From contig JAYRWE010000107.1 of the NCBI GenBank assembly GCA_041918175.1, positions 62,001 through 126,000 on the forward strand: a DNA stretch of 64,000 nucleotides, in the 5' to 3' direction. This DNA is from JABWAN01 sp041918175 (GTDB taxonomy: Bacteria > Zhuqueibacterota > Zhuqueibacteria > Zhuqueibacterales > Zhuqueibacteraceae). The position numbers and the translations under genes were made by a program. The notes under the pieces were generated by a model, which was not told the origin of the DNA, did not search any database, and was given only the letters and a program-made list of their open reading frames with translations. Below, in pieces: positions 1-8,642 of the stretch; position 1 is the first letter of the stretch, and each line of letters opens with the position of its first letter.

Positions 1-195
1 CAGCTTCGACTTAATCGAGGGAAATCATCTTTGTGGATTTCAACCGCTGATCCAAAAACGCTAGGAATTTGTAGCTCGTCGCAGCAACTCGACTTCGGCT
101 TCAAAATCATCCGAAGTAGCAAAAGGAAAATTACGACTACTATTTTCGGAAACAATATTATTTTCGAGCAGAGGCATAGCCGAAAAACTTTCTGC
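1..195. other. no gene recognised at left edge
   Basis: No convincing coding region is seen before the first minus-strand gene. The short plus-strand open frame here runs antisense into that gene and resembles nothing known. The stretch is visibly more AT-rich than most of the window. Confidence 0.5.
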
Positions 196-828
196 TTAGT
201 AAAACTTCCAAGGCCGGAGTTTGTTAGTTAAAAACCTGTTGTAAGAGCGAAATATCCGCTCTGTAATCGCTAATGCAATCATTGCTGCAAATGCGATCTG
301 TATAGTTTCATATCCAGCAACTGAAAGTGCAATCAAAGTTATCCCTCCGCAGATGACGGCGTTACTTACGATAATCAGATCATTTAACCCTCCCGTGAAT
401 GAACTTTGGATAAATCTAAAAAAGAAATTTTGCTGATCTGGCACGCTATAAATCGCTCGTTGTCGGGATATGTACTCCGCAAGTTCAACATCGAATTTTA
501 TAAAGAAGCCAATTATTTCATTCATTGACTGCCGAAAGGCTCGTACTTGCACAGTTCTCAAGCTTAACCGGTTGAGAACGGTAATGCCGAAAAGTAGTAA
601 GACCATTAAAACTCCAAGAGATGGAATGGCAATATCGTTAATTGAGGACTTGGTAACCTGCGGAATTACGACAAGCACTCCGATACCAGTAGACAGTAAA
701 GTGATAAAAAAATTCACCCGCTGTTCCACCTGATGATTTTCGTCAATCCAAAGCTCATTGATGCGGTCATATTCCTTAAGCATCAACTCGATTGTGTATT
801 CCATTTTATATTCACTCGAATCCTGCAT
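196..828 (-). CDS. small four-helix membrane protein, unknown function
   Basis: This 210-residue protein is not recognised. It has a charged N-terminal stretch (about residues 1-38, rich in Glu and Asp), two hydrophobic segments at about 39-60 and 68-88, a soluble middle part of about 60 residues, and two more hydrophobic segments at about 150-172 and 176-196. That suggests a four-helix inner-membrane protein with a cytoplasmic central loop. The base composition is clearly more AT-rich than the rib genes beside it, which hints at separate acquisition. Met9 is an alternative start. It reads in the same direction as the SGNH hydrolase gene, 64 bp away, but shares no obvious function with it. 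Confidence 0.7.
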   Translation of the reverse strand: MQDSSEYKMEYTIELMLKEYDRINELWIDENHQVEQRVNFFITLLSTGIGVLVVIPQVTKSSINDIAIPSLGVLMVLLLFGITVLNRLSLRTVQVRAFRQSMNEIIGFFIKFDVELAEYISRQRAIYSVPDQQNFFFRFIQSSFTGGLNDLIIVSNAVICGGITLIALSVAGYETIQIAFAAMIALAITERIFRSYNRFLTNKLRPWKFY

Positions 829-892
829 CAGGTGTATTCTCCATCTCTTACATCTCTATAGCACAGCGTTTTTTCATCGCACATTCGATAGC

Positions 893-1933
893 TCATTTCA
901 CCGTCATCGGCGCGTTGATCGGCTTTAAATAATCTAGCACTTGCTCCGCAACGACTCGATGCCCGCGCGCTGAGAGATGAATGCCGTCGGCATAAAGATA
1001 AAGCTCCTTCGCGCGTTTACCATAGAAACTGCCGCACTCAATTGCAAGGCAATTTATTCCGCGCTCGAGCAATTCTGCTTGCAACAACGCTTGCGGCGCC
1101 CAGATGCCGTCCTGCTCGGTGTTGCGCACTTGATATTCATAGGGCAAGAGCACAACGTCGAAGCCAATATCGCTTGTCGCGCAAAGCTGCTGCATGGTTG
1201 CCAAATCTTGCAACACTTGTTGAAACTGCGGCTGCGCAACTCGATAAAAGCGGCGATCATTCTCAAAATAAACTTTGCTGCGATCCGAAACCGCGTTCTT
1301 GAGCAGCATATAAAATTTCGAGTGTGAGCGCACTTGCGCCAGCGCACGGCTCAAACGACCTGCGAGCGAGTAGTCTTGCACAAACGAAGTGTCGTTCTGC
1401 GCGTCATTCAAACAAAAAAATACGAGCACACGCTCCGGCGTTGTCTTCTGCAGCCAATAACGCAACACCGCGACGTAATCCGAAGAGTTGAGCCCGATCA
1501 CCGCAGTGTTGATGATCGTTGCCTCCGTCGCCGTGCGCAAAATCTCTGCGATGGTTTCCTGTTCTTCCACCGCCGGCCCGAACAATACTGAGTCGCCCAA
1601 AAGTAAAATCTTTTCTTGGTTGGAAGTCAACGCGATCTCCGGGCCGCGCAAGCCGAGCGTGTTGATGCGCACGGTTTTGCCCGCGCATATGCCCACCGCG
1701 TTTGGCGCCCAGCCGTTGGCTGACGCCGAATAAAAATTTTTGTTGAACAAAGCGCGATCGGTATATTGCACATGAATCTCGTCGCCCCACAGCAGGCGCG
1801 TGAGGCCCTCCGCGAGCACGAGCACGGCAAGCGTTGCAATGGTCATGAGCAATACGAAGGCGAGACGAAACGTGTGGAGCTTCGCAGCTTGTCGGGAGGT
1901 GTCTTGCGCCCACATGTTATTTGCCGTTTTCAT
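893..1933 (-). CDS. membrane-anchored SGNH/GDSL hydrolase
   Basis: SGNH-family serine esterase or lipase. An uncleaved membrane anchor at about residues 22-45 puts the catalytic domain in the periplasm. Block I is LLGDSVLFG (catalytic Ser), the oxyanion Gly and Asn are in GLNSSDY and FFCLNDAQND, and the C-terminal catalytic pair is in ADGIHLSARGH (Asp and His). The substrate cannot be read from the sequence; relatives act on acyl or acetyl esters of polysaccharides and lipids. The gene overlaps the end of ribBA by 17 bp with this start; the ATG at 1915, directly after the ribBA stop, is an alternative. Translational coupling to ribBA is likely, but a functional link to riboflavin is not evident. 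Confidence 0.85.
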   Translation of the reverse strand: MKTANNMWAQDTSRQAAKLHTFRLAFVLLMTIATLAVLVLAEGLTRLLWGDEIHVQYTDRALFNKNFYSASANGWAPNAVGICAGKTVRINTLGLRGPEIALTSNQEKILLLGDSVLFGPAVEEQETIAEILRTATEATIINTAVIGLNSSDYVAVLRYWLQKTTPERVLVFFCLNDAQNDTSFVQDYSLAGRLSRALAQVRSHSKFYMLLKNAVSDRSKVYFENDRRFYRVAQPQFQQVLQDLATMQQLCATSDIGFDVVLLPYEYQVRNTEQDGIWAPQALLQAELLERGINCLAIECGSFYGKRAKELYLYADGIHLSARGHRVVAEQVLDYLKPINAPMTVK

Positions 1934-3131
1934 CCATGATCAAATGGCCCAGCTTGTCGCGCTTCGTTTCAAGGTAGCGCACGTTCGCCGGGTTTGCAGC
2001 GATCTCGATCGGCACGCGCTCGACCACTTCCAGGCCGTAGCCTTCGAGGCCGACGATCTTTTTGGGATTGTTGGTGAGCAAACGGATTTTGCGAATGCCG
2101 AGATCATACAAAATCTGCGCGCCGATGCCGTAATGCCGCAAATCGGCTTTGAAGCCGAGCACTTCGTTCGCTTCGACGGTGTCTTTGCCTTGATCTTGCA
2201 GCGCGTAGGCTTTCACTTTGTTCGCGAGGCCAATGCCTCTGCCCTCTTGCCGCATGTAGAGCAACACGCCGCGGCCTTCGTGCTCAATCCGCGTGAGCGC
2301 ATGCGCGAGTTGATCGCCGCAATCGCAACGCAACGAGCCGAGAATATCTCCGGTGAGGCATTGCGAATGCACGCGCACGAGCGTAGGCTCGCCGCTCGCC
2401 AATTCGCCTTTGACAATCGCGATGTGATGATTGTCTTCGATGTCGCTTTCATAAACGTGCAACATGAACTCGCCGTAGCGGCTCGGCAAGCGCGTTGAGG
2501 CCACGCGGCGCACGAGCTTCTCTTTGTGTCGGCGAAACTCGATGAGATCGCGCGTCGTGATGATTTTGAGATTGAACTCGCGCGCAATTTCCATGAGTTT
2601 CGGCACGCGCGCCATGCTCCCGTCTTCATCCATAATCTCGCACAACACACCCGCGGGATAAAGTCCGGCGATGCGCGCGAGATCGACCACGGCCTCGGTA
2701 TGGCCCGCGCGCGTGAGCACGCCGCCGGTCTGCGCCCGCAACGGAAAGATGTGGCCCGGCCGCGCGAGATCGCTCGGTCGCGTTTCCGGCGCGAGCAATT
2801 GGCGAATCGTCTCCGCACGATCGTGCGCGGAAATGCCGGTCGAAGTGTTGCGCTTCGCGTCAACCGAAACCGTGAAGTTCGTGCCGAGCGTGGCGGTGTT
2901 TTCCGCGACCATCATGCGCAGTTCCAGCTCGTTCAAACGTTCGGGCGTCATGGCCACGCAAATGAGGCCGCGGCCATGCTTGGCCATAAAGTTAATATGC
3001 TGCGGCGTTACTTTCTCCGCTGCGCAACAAAAGTCGCCTTCGTTCTCGCGGTCGTCGTCATCAACTACGATGAGTATCTTGCCTTCACGATATTCGGCGA
3101 GAGCTTCTTCAATAGAATTGAATTTGATCAT
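1917..3131 (-). CDS. ribBA: bifunctional DHBP synthase / GTP cyclohydrolase II
   Basis: It catalyses two entry reactions of riboflavin synthesis: ribulose 5-phosphate to 3,4-dihydroxy-2-butanone 4-phosphate (RibB half, about residues 1-200) and GTP to the diaminopyrimidine precursor (RibA half, about 205-404). The RibB acidic loop DDDDRENEGDF is intact near residue 25. The RibA half has the zinc-binding cysteines in CLTGDILGSLRCDCGDQ and the RQEGRGIGL segment. The length of 404 residues is normal. It lies in a minus-strand rib cluster after ribD and ribE, but a 331-bp gap carrying a dispersed palindrome separates it from ribE. No ribH is present in the window. Confidence 0.97.
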   Translation of the reverse strand: MIKFNSIEEALAEYREGKILIVVDDDDRENEGDFCCAAEKVTPQHINFMAKHGRGLICVAMTPERLNELELRMMVAENTATLGTNFTVSVDAKRNTSTGISAHDRAETIRQLLAPETRPSDLARPGHIFPLRAQTGGVLTRAGHTEAVVDLARIAGLYPAGVLCEIMDEDGSMARVPKLMEIAREFNLKIITTRDLIEFRRHKEKLVRRVASTRLPSRYGEFMLHVYESDIEDNHHIAIVKGELASGEPTLVRVHSQCLTGDILGSLRCDCGDQLAHALTRIEHEGRGVLLYMRQEGRGIGLANKVKAYALQDQGKDTVEANEVLGFKADLRHYGIGAQILYDLGIRKIRLLTNNPKKIVGLEGYGLEVVERVPIEIAANPANVRYLETKRDKLGHLIMDENGK

Positions 3132-3462
3132 GGCTCCAACGTTCGTAGTCGCGCCTTATGGGTTTTGACTTTCAAAATCGGTAATCACCTCAACGAATTG
3201 TCATTCAGAAGGAATCTTTTTACTCGCTGGAGATTTATGCCAGTGCTCAAAAAGGTTCCTTCTGAATGACATGATACGGGTAGTGTGCCTCGTTACCGAA
3301 TTTGATCGTCAAATTTCATTAGGCGCTCATTTTTATTGGGAATGGGCTTGCTAGTGAAACTCCGTTTCGATCTTCGTTCATGGAGTACTGAAACAGAGTT
3401 TCATTCGCAATTGCGATCCCAAACAGAGTTTGGGATCGAGAAGAAGGGAACTACTAAAAGCT
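3132..3462. other. ribE-ribBA intergenic region made of repeats
   Basis: No gene is seen in these 331 bp. The region contains a copy of the 71-bp palindrome (3200-3270) with its outer flanking arms. Nearer ribE there is an inverted repeat GAAACTCCGTTTC / GAAACAGAGTTTC (about 3357-3403) and a perfect 10-bp-stem hairpin, GATCCCAAAC-aga-GTTTGGGATC (3415-3437). No T-run follows the hairpin, so it is not a classic intrinsic terminator. Confidence 0.6.
3200..3270. repeat. family A palindromic repeat, copy 1
   Basis: This is a 71-bp imperfect palindrome opening with GTCATTCAGAAGGAATC and closing with its complement GGTTCCTTCTGAATGAC, with ACTCGCTGG and CCAGTGCTCA toward the centre. It sits between ribE and ribBA. 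The flanks are shared with other copies: an AATCGGTAATC-like left arm and CCTCGTTACCGAATTTGATCGTC on the right, so the mobile unit is probably 150-180 bp. Confidence 0.9.
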
Positions 3463-4098
3463 TCAATAGCCCCAACGCGCCAACTTGTTCTCGCTCAAAC
3501 TTTCATCTTTCCGAAACTGCATGAGCCGCGCGATACACTTGCCGAGCAAATCCGTTTCGACGTTAAGCGTATCGCCCACACGCGCATCGCCCAATGTCGT
3601 GCTCGCAAGCGTGTGCGGTATCAACGCAATGCCGATGTGGTTACCTTCAATCCGCGCGATAGTCAAGCTCACGCCTTCGAGCGCGATGGAGCCTTGGGGA
3701 ATCACATACGGCAAAAGCGCGTCGAGCAATTCCACGCGCAGCAATTTTCCGGAAGATTGATTTTCAAAACTAACGAGGCGGCCGACGCCATCCACATGGC
3801 CTTGCACGAAATGCCCACCGAGGCGATCCGTCGGGCGCAACGCGCGCTCCAAGTTTACTCGGCTGCTCACGCGCAAGCTCCCCAAGCTCGTTTTGCGCAA
3901 GGTTTCATCAACGACTTGCACGGCAAAAGAGTTGGCCTCGTGCGCGATCACAGTGAGGCACACGCCGCTCACGCAAATGCTGTCGTCGATCTTCGTGCCC
4001 TCGAGCACTTTGTCCGCGCCAATCGCAAGCCGCAGCGAAGCGCCAATGCGCTGCACGGATTTGACGTGACCGATTTCTTCAACGAGACCTGTGAACAT
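3463..4098 (-). CDS. ribE: riboflavin synthase alpha subunit
   Basis: It converts two 6,7-dimethyl-8-ribityllumazine molecules to riboflavin and a pyrimidine, the last step of the pathway. The protein starts with the family signature MFTGLVEEIG and has two homologous lumazine-binding barrels (about 1-95 and 96-195). The second opens with GHFVQGHVDG, and the first contains the CVSGVCLTV segment. Its 211 residues are normal for the family. It is in the minus-strand rib cluster downstream of ribD, separated from it by a toxin-antitoxin-like pair. Confidence 0.96.
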   Translation of the reverse strand: MFTGLVEEIGHVKSVQRIGASLRLAIGADKVLEGTKIDDSICVSGVCLTVIAHEANSFAVQVVDETLRKTSLGSLRVSSRVNLERALRPTDRLGGHFVQGHVDGVGRLVSFENQSSGKLLRVELLDALLPYVIPQGSIALEGVSLTIARIEGNHIGIALIPHTLASTTLGDARVGDTLNVETDLLGKCIARLMQFRKDESLSENKLARWGY

Positions 4099-4179
4099 GG
4101 CTGGTCATCTTTATATCTACACAACTCAATGGGAGCTTATTCTCCCACGAAAATGGATAAGATTGCGTTCGTGGGCAAA

Positions 4180-4455
4180 TCACGCATGCGCAACTGCTGC
4201 CCATTTAAAGACCGGCACAGTGATCGTCTTCTCGGCTGTGGGTTTACTCTTCAGCAATTGCTCGATGCCAGCATCAACCTCTGCAGAAAGATATTTTTCG
4301 CCGCAACGGTTGCAAACCTCGGCGGGCACTTCCTCAATCATAATCAATCCGTCTTTTACTCGAAAATCAACATGAGTTGTTTGAGGAATTAGCGTGCCGC
4401 CACAGTAGTCACAAGTTTCCTTTAGCGGTTGTTTTCTCGTGCCGTTTTTTTTCAT
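4180..4455 (-). CDS. YgiT-type zinc-finger protein (MqsA-like antitoxin N-domain)
   Basis: This 91-residue protein has two CxxC knuckles, CDYCGG near residue 16 and CNRCGEK near residue 50, separated by a strand-rich segment. This is the pattern of the YgiT/MqsA zinc-binding domain. The helix-turn-helix half of full MqsA is missing, as is usual for the short members. It begins 12 bp after the DUF4258 protein ends, in the same direction, so the two probably form one toxin-antitoxin-like unit with the zinc-finger protein as the neutralising partner. The unit lies inside the rib cluster between ribD and ribE. Confidence 0.85.
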   Translation of the reverse strand: MKKNGTRKQPLKETCDYCGGTLIPQTTHVDFRVKDGLIMIEEVPAEVCNRCGEKYLSAEVDAGIEQLLKSKPTAEKTITVPVFKWAAVAHA

Positions 4456-4467
4456 GCTTATTTTCTC

Positions 4468-4746
4468 CTATTCGTCTTTGAAGAAAACCGTAACGATCCG
4501 AAAAACCTGTTTTCTTCTTGGCTTCGATACTACGACGATCAAAATCTGTTCGTTCGGCAACGCCACTGCAACTTGAACTTTAGGATGCGGACGAGCATTC
4601 GGCGCTTGGTGAATGATCATTCCATGTTCAAAAGCATATTCGAGATCGTCACGATAAATTTCTCTGTCGATCATTTGCTGGCGTGCATGCACCGTGATTT
4701 TATATCGCCCTTCGTGGAAAGCTGAGCGAATTTGTTGGAAAGTCAT
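4468..4746 (-). CDS. DUF4258 family protein, putative toxin partner
   Basis: This 92-residue protein resembles DUF4258, a small RelE/BECR-like fold often paired with YgiT-type zinc-finger proteins. Visible hallmarks are a helix with YKITVHARQQMIDREI (His-Ala-x-x-x-Met-x-x-Arg), the middle strand PHPKVQVAVALP and the C-terminal strand VFRIVTVFF. It starts 18 bp after ribD ends and is followed by the zinc-finger gene. Toxicity is inferred from family context, not shown. The composition is somewhat more AT-rich than ribD. Confidence 0.8.
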   Translation of the reverse strand: MTFQQIRSAFHEGRYKITVHARQQMIDREIYRDDLEYAFEHGMIIHQAPNARPHPKVQVAVALPNEQILIVVVSKPRRKQVFRIVTVFFKDE

Positions 4747-4764
4747 GCGTCCCTCGACTATACA

Positions 4765-5886
4765 CTACTCCACTTCCAGATACTTAATCCGTCCCGTAAT
4801 CAATCCATTATTGCCGAGCACTTTCCATCTCAAATTTTCCAGCGTGATCGCCTCGCTCATGCTGCCGATGTGCAAACCATGAAATGCAGGCACGCCTTCG
4901 CCCAAAATGATTGGCGCGACGAAGCAACTCAAACGATCGGCAAGGCGCTCCTGCAACAACACACTAAACACGCGCCGCCCGCCTTCCACCATCACCGCAG
5001 CAATGCCCTCCGCGCCCACGCGCTCCAACACTTCTACGAGGTGCAAGCCTTCGGACTTGCCCGGGGACACGCGCCACACCTGCACGCCGCGCTGCTCCAA
5101 TTGCGCCTGCTTCTCTGCTTCGCGACACTCCGAGGAGATGATCACAATCGTGCGCGGGGCAAATTCGTCGGTCACCAATTTTGCGGTGAGCGGAATGCGC
5201 AAATGGCTATCAAGCACGATGCGTCGCGGCTGCGGCCCGATTTCATGGCGCACGGTAAGCTCGGGATCATCTTGCAGCACGGTGCCGATGCCCACGAGCA
5301 CGGCGTCATTCTGCCAGCGCCAGCGATGCGTGAGTTTGCGCGCGAAGCTGTTGCTGATCCAACGCGAATAGCCGTGCCGATCCGCAATCTTGCCGTCGAT
5401 GCTCTGTGCGATTTTCAAAGTGAGAAACGGCAAGCGCGTCGCAATAAATTTAAAAAAACTTTCGTTCATCTCGCGACAGGATTCTTCAAACAAGCCACTC
5501 TCGACGACGATGCCATGCTCCCGCAGAATACGTATGCCCCTGCCATTTACTAACGGGTTGGGATCGACGCTGCCGATGATCACTTTTTTTATGCCCGCAT
5601 CAATCACACGATTGACGCATGGCGGCGTTTTGCCGAAGTGACTGCACGGCTCGAGCGTGCAATAGAGCGTGGCTCCGCGCGCTTGCGGCCCGGCTTCGCG
5701 GAGCGCCTCCACTTCTGCGTGGTCGCCGCCGAACTTGCGATGATAGCCCGTGCCCACGATCTCGTCTGCGCGCACGACCACCGCGCCGACCACCGGATTC
5801 GGACTCACGAATCCGCGTCCGAGTTTCGCGAGCGCCAACGCCTTCTTGAAAAACTCACGATCTGCCTGTGAAAATCGCGATGCCAC
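4765..5886 (-). CDS. ribD: bifunctional pyrimidine deaminase / reductase
   Basis: RibD deaminates and then reduces the RibA product in riboflavin synthesis. The N-terminal zinc deaminase (about residues 8-145) shows HAEVEALREAG and YCTLEPCSHFGKTPPC. The C-terminal reductase (about 150-370) has LTLKIAQSIDGKIA and a VEGGRRVFSVLL segment near the end. The length of 373 residues is normal. The start codon is GTG, immediately before the conserved deaminase helix. It is the first gene of the rib cluster, divergent from the gene at 6139. No FMN-riboswitch-like leader was recognised upstream. Confidence 0.96.
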   Translation of the reverse strand: MASRFSQADREFFKKALALAKLGRGFVSPNPVVGAVVVRADEIVGTGYHRKFGGDHAEVEALREAGPQARGATLYCTLEPCSHFGKTPPCVNRVIDAGIKKVIIGSVDPNPLVNGRGIRILREHGIVVESGLFEESCREMNESFFKFIATRLPFLTLKIAQSIDGKIADRHGYSRWISNSFARKLTHRWRWQNDAVLVGIGTVLQDDPELTVRHEIGPQPRRIVLDSHLRIPLTAKLVTDEFAPRTIVIISSECREAEKQAQLEQRGVQVWRVSPGKSEGLHLVEVLERVGAEGIAAVMVEGGRRVFSVLLQERLADRLSCFVAPIILGEGVPAFHGLHIGSMSEAITLENLRWKVLGNNGLITGRIKYLEVE

Positions 5887-6138
5887 GCCATCCCTACGCA
5901 GTTAATTTCTGATTTTCGTTCCAGTGATTCAAAACGCGAGCAATATAGCCAGAGGGCTTTCGGCTGTCAAGCGCTTTCTCTTTACGTTTTGCCGCGCCGA
6001 ACGAATTTGCCCTGCGGCGCAAGATAACTGAACTCTCTTTTTTTCGTATTCGCATTCATGGGCGTTGCGTTGCAAACATTTTTTCCCAATTTTATGGTTA
6101 ATCCGCGGTTCCCTTTAACCAATCGAGCAAAGCCCAAC
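5887..6138. promoter_or_regulatory. divergent intergenic region ribD / amidinohydrolase
   Basis: These 252 bp separate the minus-strand rib cluster from a plus-strand gene, so promoters for both should lie here. No clear -35/-10 pair and none of the conserved FMN aptamer helices were recognised. The only local structure noticed is a weak AGCCAGAGGGCTTTCGGCT hairpin near 5950-5968. Confidence 0.4.
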
Positions 6139-7032
6139 ATGAACGCAAGCCCTCTTATCAGACACGGTGGCCAAACAATGGTCGCACCGCTGCGAAGCGT
6201 GCTGCTCGCTTCTCCTCAAAATGCCAATTGGACGTCAGCACAACACGCGGCGCAATGGCGCGATTTACGCTATCTTCACGCGCCCGATTTCACACAAGCG
6301 TACGCACAGCATGAAGCGTTGTGCCGCATATTGCAGGCGAACGGTGCGGAGCTTTTCGAGCTGCCGTCCAGCTCCGCATTTTCACTCGATGCCATTTACG
6401 TGCACGACGCTTCTTTCATGACGAATCACGGTGCAATCATTTTGCGCATGGGCAAAGCGGCACGCATGAGCGAACCGCATATGCACGCAGAGTTTTATCG
6501 CGGCCACGGCATTCCGATTCTCGGAGAAATTGCCGCGCCCGGAACCATCGAAGCCGGCGATATGGTTTGGCTTGATGAAGCCACGTTGCTCATTGGGCGC
6601 GGCTATCGCACCAACGCTTCTGCTATTGCACAAGTGCGCGAAATGCTCGCGCCCTTTCAAATCAAAGTCATTGCCGCTCCGTTGCCGCACGGCGCCGGGC
6701 CGGACTATTGTCTCCATCTCATGTCGCTCATGAGCATGTTGGACGAACGCACGGTTCTCCTCGATTCGGCTTGGCTCGCAGTTGAAACCATAGAGCTATT
6801 GCGTGAACGCGGGTTGCGTTTGCTTGAAATCGACGCGCGCGAACGCGATACTCTCGCGTGCAATGTTTTGGCGCTCGGTGATGGCAAGCTGCTTGCGTTT
6901 GCGGAGAATGAGCAAACCAATCGCAAACTCGCACAAGCCGGGTTTGAGTTATTCACGTTCAGTGGGAGCGAGGTGGGAATTAACGGTGGAGGCGGGCCAA
7001 CGTGTTTAACGCGACCACTCTTGCGGGGATAA
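6139..7032 (+). CDS. arginine deiminase superfamily enzyme (DDAH/amidinotransferase-like)
   Basis: Predicted guanidine-modifying enzyme of the pentein (arginine deiminase/DDAH/agmatine deiminase) fold, acting in the cytoplasm. Visible are an acidic substrate-binding segment (LDAIYVHDASFM), a GTIEAGDMVWLDEATLLIG segment typical of the fold, a catalytic-His region (GPDYCLHLMSLMSML) and the catalytic Cys near the C-terminus in GGGGPTCLTRPL. The ATG at 6139 gives 297 residues, close to the DDAH/dimethylargininase size. An upstream ATG (6058) would add 27 unconserved residues. Whether it cleaves dimethylarginine, arginine or another guanidine cannot be decided. It stands alone, convergent with the next gene. 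Confidence 0.85.
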   Translation: MNASPLIRHGGQTMVAPLRSVLLASPQNANWTSAQHAAQWRDLRYLHAPDFTQAYAQHEALCRILQANGAELFELPSSSAFSLDAIYVHDASFMTNHGAIILRMGKAARMSEPHMHAEFYRGHGIPILGEIAAPGTIEAGDMVWLDEATLLIGRGYRTNASAIAQVREMLAPFQIKVIAAPLPHGAGPDYCLHLMSLMSMLDERTVLLDSAWLAVETIELLRERGLRLLEIDARERDTLACNVLALGDGKLLAFAENEQTNRKLAQAGFELFTFSGSEVGINGGGGPTCLTRPLLRG

Positions 7033-7105
7033 ACGCCTGTGCTGAAGACCATGGCATTCTTAATGAACTTGCTCCGCAAAAACCTGCATCCCAGACGCAA
7101 ACGCT

Positions 7106-7726
7106 TCAAGCGGGAAGCATTGGCGCATTGAATTTCTCAAGCGTAGCAAGGTCATCGATATCATACCATTCCGGCAGGATATGCACGGAGAGGCGCAACG
7201 CTTCCGCGCGTTCCACCGTTTGCGCAAAAACTTTTTCCGTGCTCCATGCAATCCCTTCAAACAGCGCCATAGGCGCGGCTTTTACTCCGATCAAATAATA
7301 TCCGCCGTCTTCCGCGGGGCCGAGCACGAGGTCGTGCGTATGCAACGCAGCCGCGGCTTCTTCCAAAAAAGCCAGAGGCAAAGTTGGGCTATCCGTTCCA
7401 ATCGTTAGCACGCGCCGATAACCCAATGCGAGCGCGCTGGTGATGGCATGCTGAATACGCACGCCCAAATCGGAGGAAGTATGCTGTTCGAGCCAATGCC
7501 ATTCACCGGGAAACATCGTGCGCAACTCTGCTTTTTTATCCGGCGGTGTAAAAAAAGCCAAGCGTGCAGCGTGAGCAAGCAACTCGCCGTTGCGCAACGT
7601 CATGGTTGCGAACTCACGATACAATTCCGCGGCGCGCTCGAATCCGATGAATTTCGCCAAACGAGTCTTTACTTTGCCCGGCTCGGGATATTTGACGAAG
7701 ACGATTAAAGCCAGATCAGTGTGCAT
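7106..7726 (-). CDS. DUF2064 / TIGR04282-type glycosyltransferase-like protein
   Basis: Small GT-A-like nucleotidyl- or glycosyltransferase of the DUF2064 family, some members of which are linked to arsenosugar synthesis. Signatures are VKYPEPGKVKTRLAK near the N-terminus, IGTDSPTLP (acidic metal-binding motif) and LGPAEDGGYYLIG. The start is set at the ATG 7726, which leaves 206 residues beginning directly at the conserved core and overlaps the lipid-kinase stop by 11 bp. That suggests coupling in a minus-strand pair. The substrate is unknown; no arsenic genes are nearby. Confidence 0.85.
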   Translation of the reverse strand: MHTDLALIVFVKYPEPGKVKTRLAKFIGFERAAELYREFATMTLRNGELLAHAARLAFFTPPDKKAELRTMFPGEWHWLEQHTSSDLGVRIQHAITSALALGYRRVLTIGTDSPTLPLAFLEEAAAALHTHDLVLGPAEDGGYYLIGVKAAPMALFEGIAWSTEKVFAQTVERAEALRLSVHILPEWYDIDDLATLEKFNAPMLPA

Positions 7727-8624
7727 GAGAAGAATTTGTAGAGGAAGTTTTCGGCGTGAGCACATGCAGTGCGTGCGGCAGGATGGAAATTTTCAATCGG
7801 TCGTTGCAGGTTTGCGCCTCGCCATCCACATGAAAAAGTATCGGCCCTTCTTTCTCGATTTCCAAACTCGTTACGCGGCGATAGCGCATAAACGGCGCGC
7901 GATCAATCGTACCGTTGAACAACTTCGCGCCGTGCGCCATGACACTCCACACCGTAAGCGAATCAACGATACACATATCGAGCACGCCGTCATCGGGTTG
8001 CGCATGCGGCGCGATCACCGCACCGTTGCCGTATTGCTGCGTGTTGGCAATGGTCAGCGTAAACGGCGCGAACTCAAGTCGCTGCTCGTTTAATTTCACG
8101 CGCAAAGTTTCGGGGTGATAGGAAACGAACTCGCGCGCGGCGATCATAAAATAAGGCACCGGGCCGCGCCATGAAGCATGATTGAACCTCATGCCCACGC
8201 GCGCGTCAAAGCCGACACCAGTCACCGCGAAAAAATATCGATGTGCCGCACTCCCCACGTCAATCGTTTTACGCGCGCCGTGTTGCACCACTTCGAGCGC
8301 GGCCTTAGGCGCAATCGGAATGGCAAGCCCGCGCGCCAAGCCATTGCCTGAGCCGCGCGGAATAATGCCGAGCGCAGTGTTCGTGCCCACCAAACCCGAG
8401 GCGACTTCATTCACGGTGCCGTCGCCGCCAATGGCGATCACGGCTTTATAGTTTTGTGTGGCAGCTTCGCGCGCGAGCAACGTCGCGTCGCCCGGCGCCG
8501 AGGTCATTGCGATCTCGAAGCCGCCCTCGTGAAAAAGCGCGTGAATCAAATTTATGATGTCGCTTTTATCACGCCGAAATCCGGCGATGGGATTGATCAC
8601 GAAACGGATTTTCTCTTTTAGCAT
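7716..8624 (-). CDS. diacylglycerol kinase-like lipid kinase (YegS/DagK family)
   Basis: This 302-residue ATP-dependent lipid kinase probably phosphorylates diacylglycerol or a related membrane lipid at the inner leaflet. The nucleotide-binding signature GGDGTVNEVASGL is near residue 65, followed by GIIPRGSGNGLARGL; both are diagnostic. The C-terminal beta-sandwich includes DDGVLDMCIVDSL and ends in a FHVDGEA segment. It lies 19 bp from the upstream membrane-protein gene and overlaps the downstream DUF2064 gene, so the three probably form one transcription unit. It could supply phosphatidate to PlsY-dependent lipid synthesis, but that is inference. Confidence 0.92.
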   Translation of the reverse strand: MLKEKIRFVINPIAGFRRDKSDIINLIHALFHEGGFEIAMTSAPGDATLLAREAATQNYKAVIAIGGDGTVNEVASGLVGTNTALGIIPRGSGNGLARGLAIPIAPKAALEVVQHGARKTIDVGSAAHRYFFAVTGVGFDARVGMRFNHASWRGPVPYFMIAAREFVSYHPETLRVKLNEQRLEFAPFTLTIANTQQYGNGAVIAPHAQPDDGVLDMCIVDSLTVWSVMAHGAKLFNGTIDRAPFMRYRRVTSLEIEKEGPILFHVDGEAQTCNDRLKISILPHALHVLTPKTSSTNSSHAH

Positions 8625-8642
8625 ATTTCCACTTCTCCCTCA

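Noticed and set aside
2526..3269. Long plus-strand frame across ribBA
   Set aside because: Shadow of ribBA caused by high GC and codon bias; ends in the repeat.
5887..6138. FMN riboswitch before ribD
   Set aside because: None of the conserved FMN aptamer helices could be found on the minus strand.
6058..6138. Upstream extension of the amidinohydrolase-like gene
   Set aside because: The 27 extra residues lack homology-like features and no ribosome site supports that start.
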